A DNA stretch of 64,000 nt from Cohnella mopanensis (lineage in GTDB: Bacteria; Bacillota; Bacilli; Paenibacillales; Paenibacillaceae), in contig NZ_JAKRWM010000014.1 in the NCBI RefSeq assembly GCF_022352055.1, positions 217,998-281,997 on the forward strand, given 5' to 3'. Of the stretch, positions 15,890 through 25,100 are shown piece by piece. A program made the position numbers and the translations under genes. Numbering within the stretch: the first letter of the stretch is position 1; every line of letters starts with the position of its first letter. The notes beneath the pieces were generated by a model. It did no database searches. It worked only from the letters and a program-made list of their open reading frames with translations, and was not told the DNA's origin.

Positions 15890-16705
15890 TTACGACTCCG
15901 TATTGCACCAAACCTCGTACTGCGAAGCGGAAGTCCACAGCTTGAGGAGAGAGCGAACGAAGTGGAAAGCTTGGTGCAGCGCTACGGCGAGAAAGCCCGA
16001 CCAGAGCAATGAGACGGCCCAGGCTGTAGCGGACACTGCCAAACCAATGCCGAGCAATATGAAAGTGATTCCAAGCAGAGGGAACGCCCGGCGAAGCGCC
16101 AATCCCAGACCCTTGAAGATTCCTTCCCGCGAAACCGCTCCGAACTGCATGAATTGAAACAGCAGGTGAAGCGCCAACCCCAACGCCATCCATGCGACGG
16201 CGTAAGGCAGCAGTCCCTGGAGCCAAGCCGTTAAGGAGGGTTCTGAGAGAAACCGTTCTTTGGCAAGTGGCAGCAACCATACGGCGGGCAGTATAATTAA
16301 CCCATTCTCCAGCCAGTAAAGCGCTGTGACCGGCTTCCAAACCTGACGCATTCCTTGCAATACGCGGGTCCCTTCTCCTTCCACCGCATGGTGGAAAGAG
16401 TAATAAACGCCGGCATTGAGCAGAGGAGTAAGCACCATCCGCAGGAGCAACAATCCGCCTAACATCCACAGGACTTCATTGACCAGATCTGTCTTGAGCA
16501 GGCGAAATTGGGCTTCGATAAGGAACAGATGGGCTGCGTCGGAGTTGGGGTGTTCCTCGGGATAACGCGCCAGAATGGGCGTTACGACCGAGTCGACGAA
16601 CCGATATAGGAAAAATCCCCACAGCAAGCGATACAGGAATAGAAGAACCAATACATACTTATGCCGAACGGTGATGTCCCATCCCTTTTTCAATAAAAGA
16701 CGCAT
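15890..16705 (-). CDS. Polytopic membrane protein of unknown function
   Basis: 271 residues with about five or six hydrophobic segments (for example VLVLLFLYRLLWGFFLY near residue 18, LGGLLLLRMVLTPLL near 82, NGLIILPAVWLLPLA near 133, YAVAWMALGLALHLL near 167 and FPLLGITFILLGIGLAV near 208). The N-terminus is basic. No known domain is recognised. It starts 12 nt after the stop of the M1 peptidase gene and is clearly in the same operon, so a role with that peptidase at the membrane is possible. Confidence 0.7.
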   Translation of the reverse strand: MRLLLKKGWDITVRHKYVLVLLFLYRLLWGFFLYRFVDSVVTPILARYPEEHPNSDAAHLFLIEAQFRLLKTDLVNEVLWMLGGLLLLRMVLTPLLNAGVYYSFHHAVEGEGTRVLQGMRQVWKPVTALYWLENGLIILPAVWLLPLAKERFLSEPSLTAWLQGLLPYAVAWMALGLALHLLFQFMQFGAVSREGIFKGLGLALRRAFPLLGITFILLGIGLAVSATAWAVSLLWSGFLAVALHQAFHFVRSLLKLWTSASQYEVWCNTES

Positions 16706-16717
16706 GAATTCATCACC

Positions 16718-18712
16718 TCACCATACCATTGTTCCGAACAGACCCTCAATGATTTGCGTTATTCCGGTCGCGAAGCGGGAACGCTGCTCTTGGGGGACTT
16801 CGGCCTTGAGATAATTGTTGTACCTGCGGTTATCGAGAACGACGTTCAAGCTAGGATCGATTGTCGCATACACCAACGGAGTCGCGGAATGGAGCTTTAG
16901 CTGAACATGGGATTGCACGCCGTCCCACTTCTTGCGCAACATTTGGCCGTCTTGAAATTTGAGCCAGATCGAGACGGGTTGCGGACTTCCTCCATAGCGT
17001 CGTAGAAGGACGAGGCTTTCGTAACCATCGTCAATCTTGCGGGTGCTGATCGTATCGACCGCATAATCGGCCATTTCCCCCTTCTGCACGTAGGCTTGGA
17101 AGAAGTCGGCCCATTTCGTTTTCGTTACGGATTCCACGACCTTCTGAAAGTCCGAAGACGAAGGATGTTTAAACCTGTACTTCTGAAAATAAGTGCGCAT
17201 AATCTTGCTCATCGTTTTGTCGCCCACTTGACGTTCTAAGGCGGAAAGCACGAGTTTGCCCCTTAAGTAGACGTTCTCGGCGTACCTGTCCGAGGAACTG
17301 AAGCCCCAGGAAGCTTGATGAAGCGGTTCCGGATGGGTCATGTAGCTGGATTCGATCGTTAAGTTGGGAACGACGCCGTAGATGCTGGCCATCAGCTTAT
17401 CTTCGGTATAGGAAGTGAAACCCTCGTCCAGCCATGCCTCTTCGAATTCATTGGAAGCAACCAACCCATACCAATACTGATGGGCGATCTCATGGACAAG
17501 CGTGCGCTCCAGCTCATAACCCGGATTGTTGTTCTGCGCGGCGGCGGCGGTGACGAGCGTCGGGTATTCCATGCCCCCCGCGCCATTGCCGTTGTTCGGC
17601 GGCACTATGACCGACAGGGTGGAATAAGGGTATTCGCCGTACCACTGTCCGAGCTTGGCTAAAGCGGATTTGGCGGCATGCATGTAACGGTCTTTCAAAT
17701 CTTTGTGCAAGGGGTCTAAATAAAGCTTGATACGCACGCCAGGAATACCAGGAGCAGAGAAGGAGTCTTCTACATATTCGAAGTTAGGCGAAGCGGACCA
17801 GGCGAAGTCATGGACGTCATCGGCGTAAAATTGGAGGCTTTTGCGACCTCCGGCTATAATGGGCGATTTCGTCTGAAAGCCGGTTGCCGCCACCTTGTAC
17901 GTCTCGGGAACGTCGATGCGCACGCTGTAGATTCCGAAGTCCGCGAAAAACTCCGAGTTGCCATGGTACTGGTGCAAATTCCAGCCTTCGGTTGCGCGTC
18001 CTCGCATGCCGGCCGTTTCGTATACGGCTATTTTCGGAAACCATTGACCCGCCATTACGAAGTCCCCGGCCTTGCCCATACGGGCAAATACGTCCGGAAG
18101 CTTAACCGTGAATTTCATGCGTACGGTAACGGACATGCCGGGCTTGACCGGCTCGGGAAGACGGAAGGTAACGAGCGTGCGATCGCTCTTGTTGCCATCG
18201 TCCGGTTGGACATAATGAAGGCGAGGCAGCAGCGTTTCTCCCTCTTCGGTCGTCAAGGAAGTAAGCTCCATGCTCCCGTAGCTGCCCGACTTCATCTTGT
18301 CGCCTCTTAGCTGGCCTTTGGATTCTTTCATGAAGGTACTCCCAGGCGCGAAGGCATTCGGATACAGATGGAAATAAAGCTCCGAGACGGCTTTACGTCC
18401 CGGGTTTTTCCAAGTTACGGTCTGTTCACCGGCTAAGCTCCCGTTCTTCTCGTCAAGGGCAACGGAAATATGGTATTCCGTTACGCGATTGCTGAGTATG
18501 ACGGCTTGCGGTTTCAGAGGCACATCAGGACCAGGCTCGGCCTTGTGATTCGCCGCGGCCGGTGTAGCCGTAACCGGCAACTCGGACAGCGAGGAAGCCG
18601 GCAAAGCATATTGATCCACCCAAGCGTCGGCAAATCCGAATCGAACAGACAATACAAGTACAGCAGCGGCAGCGACGAAAAGTAACATTCGCAGCGAACG
18701 GCGCTTAGGCAT
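16718..18712 (-). CDS. Membrane-anchored M1-family zinc metallopeptidase
   Basis: About 664 residues. A basic N-terminus and a hydrophobic helix (MLLFVAAAAVLVLSVRFGF) form a signal anchor. The M1 motif HEIAHQYWYG lies near residue 406, with the third zinc ligand Glu in NEFEEAWLDEGFTSY about 19 residues on. The substrate loop reads GGMEYPT in place of the canonical GAMEN, as in many gluzincin relatives outside the classic aminopeptidase N group. It likely trims peptides outside the cell. Start ATG 18712 has GGGAGGG eight bases upstream; the longer frame from 18739 lacks one. Operon with the downstream membrane protein. Confidence 0.85.
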   Translation of the reverse strand: MPKRRSLRMLLFVAAAAVLVLSVRFGFADAWVDQYALPASSLSELPVTATPAAANHKAEPGPDVPLKPQAVILSNRVTEYHISVALDEKNGSLAGEQTVTWKNPGRKAVSELYFHLYPNAFAPGSTFMKESKGQLRGDKMKSGSYGSMELTSLTTEEGETLLPRLHYVQPDDGNKSDRTLVTFRLPEPVKPGMSVTVRMKFTVKLPDVFARMGKAGDFVMAGQWFPKIAVYETAGMRGRATEGWNLHQYHGNSEFFADFGIYSVRIDVPETYKVAATGFQTKSPIIAGGRKSLQFYADDVHDFAWSASPNFEYVEDSFSAPGIPGVRIKLYLDPLHKDLKDRYMHAAKSALAKLGQWYGEYPYSTLSVIVPPNNGNGAGGMEYPTLVTAAAAQNNNPGYELERTLVHEIAHQYWYGLVASNEFEEAWLDEGFTSYTEDKLMASIYGVVPNLTIESSYMTHPEPLHQASWGFSSSDRYAENVYLRGKLVLSALERQVGDKTMSKIMRTYFQKYRFKHPSSSDFQKVVESVTKTKWADFFQAYVQKGEMADYAVDTISTRKIDDGYESLVLLRRYGGSPQPVSIWLKFQDGQMLRKKWDGVQSHVQLKLHSATPLVYATIDPSLNVVLDNRRYNNYLKAEVPQEQRSRFATGITQIIEGLFGTMVW

Positions 18713-18888
18713 ACGGATAACCCTCCCGTTGACAAGCATCTACGAGATATATATGTGGGTTGTCCGCGGATTATATCTTCGTCTAGAGAGAAAGTGGGAT
18801 AAGCTTTGTGAGATTATCTCTTAGGACGATCGAAGTAGATTGGTGTCGCAGATAGAAATTTTTACGACATTTTCTTGTGCAACTTTTG

Positions 18889-18902
18889 TGCAAACGTTAC
18901 CA
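18889..18902. promoter_or_regulatory. cre/LacI-family operator-like site upstream of the amylopullulanase promoter
   Basis: TGCAAACGTTACCA matches 12 of 14 positions of the cre consensus TGWNANCGNTNWCA. It lies about 84 bp upstream of the -35 box and shares the GCAAACG core with two further sites downstream. Confidence 0.4.
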
Positions 18903-18972
18903 AATGGGCGTTTTTAGAGAATTAAATGTCATTTCACAAGATTTTTGATCATTTTGTAGGTTAATTTTTGAA

Positions 18973-19002
18973 TTGACAGCGTTTTATTGGCAGTAGTAAT
19001 AT
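18973..19002 (+). promoter_or_regulatory. Promoter of the amylopullulanase gene
   Basis: TTGACA (18973-18978) and TAATAT (18997-19002) are 18 bp apart, in an AT-rich stretch. Transcription would start near 19009, giving a leader of about 180 nt that contains two more GCAAACG sites. The rest of the 474-bp gap upstream to the M1 peptidase start holds no recognisable gene. Confidence 0.6.
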
Positions 19003-19015
19003 AAAATTTGATTAA

Positions 19016-19029
19016 GGCAAACGCTTTCA
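19016..19029. promoter_or_regulatory. cre-like site just downstream of the promoter
   Basis: GGCAAACGCTTTCA matches 12 of 14 cre positions. Placed over the likely transcription start, CcpA binding here would repress the starch-degrading gene during growth on preferred sugars. Confidence 0.5.
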
Positions 19030-19102
19030 TTTCCTTATTGTATCAATAAAGCTGTGAGAACGGCTGGAGATGAGAGTCGTTTGCATTTGTTGGTCTTTTT
19101 GT

Positions 19103-19114
19103 GCAAACGTTTGC
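19103..19114. promoter_or_regulatory. Perfect palindrome GCAAACGTTTGC in the leader
   Basis: A 12-bp exact palindrome, flanked as GTGCAAACGTTTGCGT. This resembles operators of LacI-family maltose regulators (MalR type) more than a strict cre site, suggesting specific control by maltodextrin in addition to catabolite control. Confidence 0.5.
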
Positions 19115-19186
19115 GTATTTAAGAAAAGCATTACGGCTTTGCAGCTTTATAGCTTGTTGAATGATAAAGACGGGGAGGCAAAAGGA

Positions 19187-22100
19187 ATGAAGTTCGGTTT
19201 GAGAAGCAAGAAGATGTTTGCGATTCTATTATCGCTTGCTCTTGTATGGTCTTGTATCGGAGTAAATCCGAATCGGGCAGGCGCGGTTTCGTCTACGACC
19301 GCTACATTGGCTGGTAATTTGCAGTCGAAGCTGGGAGGTACGGATTGGACTCCTTCGGATACTGCGACAATCATGCAGGACATGGGCGATGGCAACTATC
19401 AATTTACGGGAAGTCTGCCTGCCGGTACTTATGAGTTCAAGGTAGCGATTAATGGAAAATGGGACGAAAACTATGGGGTTGGCAGTTATACGAATCCAGC
19501 GAAAACGGGCACAGACAATATCGTTCTCACTCTGCCCGCACCGCAGACGGTAACGTTTTATTACAACCATAATACTCACAAGATCGCGGATTCAACATAT
19601 TACACTCCGATCGCGGCGAACAAGCTGCCTCGCGTAGTAGGAAGCTTGCAGACGGAGATTGGAGATCCGACGGATTGGGATCCGGGAACCGCTAGCGCGA
19701 TTATGACCGATCCGGACTTCGATAATGTATACTCGGTAACCAAAACAGTTTATCAAGGCACCTATGAGTACAAGATCGTGCTTGGGAATGACTGGGCCGA
19801 CCAGGCTTATCCGGGATCCAATAAATCTTTGGTTCTGCCGCAAGAGCTTCCTGTAACATTTAAATATAATAATAACGACAACAGCGTAGCAGCCGACTTC
19901 ATTGTGCCTGTTGATCCTAATGCAGGGGTTCCAGTACCTGCAGGTCATCTACGGGTTCATTACAATGGCGCCTATAATGGGGTAGGCTTGTGGACGTTCA
20001 ATGATGTAGATGCTTCACCTGTAACTTGGCCGATAGACGCCATTCCTTTTACATCCGCGCAAGTGGATAGCTATGGTGCTTATCTAGATTTACCGCTTAA
20101 AGCGAATGCCAAGAAAGTTGGCCTCGTCGTTGTTAATCGGACTACGCAAGCTAAAGACGGCGGAGATAAAGTGTTCGAACTGACTTCGCCGGCAATGAAC
20201 GAAGTGTGGCTCCAAACGAACTCTGATGCCGTTCTTCCTTATGAGCCAGTTACGCTTGCACCGAACACCGTGCGCATTCATTACACTAGAGGCGATAAAG
20301 ATTACAGTAAATTTGGCCTATGGTTGTTCGATGATGTCGCTGTGAAATCCGATCAATTAGGTAAGTGGCCGATGGCGGCAACCCCATTCGCCAATACCGA
20401 TCGCTATGGGGCTTACATTGATGTTCCTTATAAAGCAGATGCGAAGAAAATTAGCTTTATTGCCGTAAAACGAGAAGGTTCTGGCGATAAAGACCGCGAT
20501 ACCAAAGAGTTCGCTCTGATGAGTAAATATTCGCACATCTGGATCAAACAAGGCGATGATAACGTATATATTTCTCCATACGGAGATTTGGCAACCGCTA
20601 TCGTCTCCGCGGAAGTCGTGTCTCCAAGCAAAGTTCGTCTCGTCTTCACGATGACAACCGGACTCGATTCAGCGGCTCTATTGAGCGGATTAACGATTAA
20701 AGACAAAGATGGCAACCCGGTCACCGTTAATCAAGTCGCGATTCAAGATGCGACAACGGTAGTGGCGGATGCCGCCCTTAATCTAGACAAACTTCCGCTA
20801 AGCATCACCTATTCCGGCAGGACGGTGTCCGCCGCTTCCGGTTGGAGACTGCTAGACGAGTTATACGACTATCAAGGGAACGACCTTGGCGCGACGTACA
20901 ACGCGGATGGGACTGCGACATTGAAGCTATGGGCTCCGTCGGCCAGCTCCGTGTCGGTGGACTTATTCGACAAGAACGATTCAACGTTGCAAATCGGCAA
21001 TTTCCCTCTGACTAAAGGGGATAAAGGAGTATGGTCTAAAACCGTTACCGTAAATAAAAATAATAGCAAGGTAGACAGCAAAGGCTACTTCTATCAATTC
21101 AAAGTGACCAATGATGGCGTAACCAAAGCGGTTCTTGACCCTTATGCCAAGTCGATGGCGCAATTCACGGTGAATACGAAAGGAGAAGCGGGTCCTGACG
21201 GCGACCTGGTAGGTAAAGCGGCGATCGTCGATCTGAATGGCACGGATCCGGTAGGGTATGATTTTGCGCATATCGATGGTTACGAGAAGAGAGAAGACGC
21301 TATTATTCTGGAAGCGCATATTCGGGATTTTACGTCGGATCCTTCGATCCAAAGCGATTTGAATGCAAGATGGGGCTCCTACTCGGCCTTTATCGATAAG
21401 CTTGATTACATCAAAGCGCAGGGAGTCACCCATATTCAACTCATGCCGGTCATGGCTTGGTATTACGGGGACGAATCCAAGATGGACCAAAGGGAATTGG
21501 GTTATTCCGCTAAGGATAATGAATACAACTGGGGCTATGACCCTCACAACTATTTTTCGCCGGATGGAGCATATTCCGAGAATGCGGCCGATCCTGAGCT
21601 GAGAATTAAAGAGCTAAAGGGTTTGATCGATGCTATTCATGATAGAGGAATGGGTGTTCTTCTAGACGTTGTTTATACTCATATGGCGAAAACAGACACT
21701 TTGAACGATATCGTTCCAGACTACTATGCATGGAAAGACCCAAATGGTAATTTCATCGGAGCATTTGGAAATATGTTAGCTACGAATCATAAGATGGCGG
21801 AAAAGCTCATGGTAGATTCCGTTAAATATTGGTTCGACGAGTACAAAATCGATGGTATGCGTTGGGATATGATGGGCTACGCAACCCAGGATTCCGTGCA
21901 AAATGCCTATAACGCGGCAGCTGCCATTAATCCGAATGCGTTGTTCATCGGCGAAGGCTGGAAGGACTTCGCGGGCGACAAAGCCGATCCTTCTCTGGCC
22001 GGCCAAGGCGCAGACCAGAAATGGATGGATAAGACGGATAGCGTTGGCGTGTTCTCCGACGAGATGCGCAACGAGTTGAAATCCGGCTATCCTACGGAAG

Positions 22101-25100
22101 GCCAACCGAGCTTTATTACCGGTGGCGCTAGAAGCATCAGCACTATTTTCAATAACATTAAAGCTCAACCGTCCAACATTGCCGAAGATGATCCGGGCGA
22201 CGTAGTTACTTATATTGAGGCTCACGACAACTTGCCGCTCTACGACGTTATCGCACAGTCGATTAAGAAAGATCCATCGGTTGCGGCTAATGATCTAGAA
22301 ATCCATAAACGGGTTCGGCTTGGAAACCTATTAGTCTTAACTTCGCAGGGAACGGCATTCCTTCAATCCGGTCAAGAGTATGGACGGACGAAACAATGGA
22401 AGGCTGCCGGGGTGCCGGAACAGAAATACACGGCGTTTACCGATGTGAACGGCAATCCGTATCCTAATAATTATTTCATTCACGATTCTTATGACTCTTC
22501 CGACGCGATCAATATGTTCGACTGGACTAAGGCGACGAATGCGGCTCAGTATCCGGTTAACAGCATCACGAGTAAGTATACTTCCGGTTTGATTAAGCTA
22601 AGAAATTCGACGGATGCGTTCACGCTCGGAGATCGAAGCATGGTCAATTCCAATGTCACGCTCATCACGGCGCCGGAAATTCAGGCATCTGATCTTGTTA
22701 TCGGCTATAAGAGCAAAGCGACGGACGGAACCGGGCTGTATTACGTATTCATGAATGCAGATAACGTAGAAAGAACCATTACGTTAACGGAAGATTTAAC
22801 TGGCGGAACGGTCGTCGTCGATAACGACGAAGCAGGCGTTCAAGCGGTTTCTTCCCCATCCGGGTTCACTTTAACGACTACCTCTATCAAGCTTGATCCG
22901 TTATCGGCAGTCATTATTAAGAAGGATACTGCGGCAACTGTTCTAACTTCATTGGAATTAGACATGCCGAGCTATTCTCTTCCTGCCGGAAGCAAACACC
23001 AGATGACGGTGTTCGCAAGATATGACGATGGAAGTAAGAGAAACGTAACGAGCCAGGTTGCATACACATCCAGTAGACCTGGAGTTGCAAGCGTGGCGGC
23101 GAATGGTCAATTGACGGCAGCGAGCTTGGGAACGGCTAATATTACTGCGACTTACAAAGGTTTAGCGGTTAACGCTCAAGTGACCGTCACGAAAGCATTG
23201 GCCAAGCGATATATCCAATTCAATTATAGTCGTTCGGATAAGGCTTATCAGGGCTGGAATATTTGGGTTTGGAATACTGGGGTGAAGGACGATCAAATCG
23301 ATTTCGCTAAAGTAGAGAATGGTATCGCCACCGTCAACATCGAAATGGCGCCAGGTGCGACGAAAATGGGCTTCATGCTTCGCAAAGGGACAAATTGGAA
23401 TGATGCGAAGCAGGATATTGCCTATGACCGATTCATCGAAATTCCGGCGGATACGAACTTTGTAAAAGCAAATGTCACCAGCATGGTCGGAGAACTGGAT
23501 GTATTGCCGAGTATTAGCGGCCCTGTTCTTGCTGACGGGGACGTCACCTTCTACTATCGGGACGATGCCCTGTTCAAGAATGGACAAATGAATACCATTT
23601 CGGGCGTGAAAGTCAAAGTAGGAACGACTGAATACCCGATGGTGTATGACGCTAGTAAAGAGTGGTACAGCTATACATTGAAGAACATTGCAGTCGGCGA
23701 TCATGAGTACACCTTCTTGGTGTCCAAAGGAACTGCCACTGCTGAAGTCAACGATCCGTATAACCTCGTTGGCGGCAGATCGATCGTGAAATACCGCAAC
23801 CCTACGATCGCTATTCAATCAGCGGTAAATCCGGGAGCTATCGCTTCCAATGAGAACGGAGTTCTTACTCTCACGGTTACGCCTTCCGAACCCGTTAGCT
23901 ATAAGGAGGCTTATCTGGATCTTACTTCACTTGGCGGTTTGGCCAAGGCTAAGTTCGACACGGAACTGATGGCTCAATCTATTTCGGTGAAGGACACGAT
24001 TACGGCGGGTCCGAAAAATATCACGGTAACTTTGGTCGATGTGTACGGCAATAAACATAAGCACACGGCTACTGTGAATGTTAAAGCGAGAATGTATACG
24101 AACGATAAGCTCGATTTTGATTGGGATGAAGCGCGAATTTACTTTGCTCTTACCGATCGCTTCGCGGATGGGGATCCTACCAACAATACGAACGTCGACA
24201 AAACCCATCTTGAAGCCTACCATGGCGGTGACTTCAGAGGGATGATCGACAAGCTGGATTACATTCAGGAGCTTGGAATCAACACGATCTGGATTACCCC
24301 GATCGTCGATAACATCGATTTCAACAAAGGCCTGGATTTTAACAGCAAACAATATGCCTACCATGGATACTGGGCGAAGGATTTTACTCAGATCGACGAG
24401 CACTTGGGAGATTTGGATACGTTCAAGGAACTGATCGACAAGGCGCATGATAGAGGAATTAAGATCATGGTGGACGTTGTTCTCAACCATACCGGTTATG
24501 GTTTGAAACCGGATGATGCTATTCCTAGCATTACGCAAGCCGACAAAGATCGGTTTGCCGGTATGTTGAGAACGGATGGCGTATCCTCGAATACGGATGA
24601 AATCCGTGGAGAGCTTGCCTTCCTTCCAGACTTTAAGACGGAAGAACCTGCCGTGCGCCAGAAGATCATTGATTGGCAAGCAGGCTGGTTAAACCGTGCC
24701 AAGACGTCTCGCGGAGATACCATTGATTATTTCCGGGTAGATACGGTGAAGCATGTGGAAAGCACGACATGGAAAGCGTTCAAAAATGCGTTAACGGCGA
24801 TCGATCCGAAGTTTAAGCTCATCGGGGAGCAATTCGGGGCGACAATCGATAGCGATGGCGGTACGCTTCGCAATGGTCAAATGGACAGCTTGCTCGATTT
24901 CGGCTTTAAGGGCAAAGCGAAAGAGTTCGCCAACGGTAGTATTGACGCGGTGGACGCTTACTTGGCAGACCGCGAGTCTAAGTTGGATAACACGACGACG
25001 ATGGGACAATTCCTGAGCAGCCACGACGAGGATGGTTTCTTGTCTAATTACGTGGACGGAAACAAAGGGAAGTTGAAAATCGCTGCTGCCTTGCAGATTA

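Noticed and set aside
15704..16012. Plus-strand ORF of 102 codons
   Set aside because: It overlaps the 3' end of the membrane protein gene and its terminator, lacks a ribosome site and looks like no protein family.
17810..18310. 166-codon ORF antisense to the M1 peptidase gene
   Set aside because: Fully inside a gene with recognisable motifs, with no ribosome site or family resemblance.
19070..19186. 39-residue N-terminal extension of the amylopullulanase
   Set aside because: The signal peptide and the GGGAGG site fix the start at 19187; the extension contains a probable operator.
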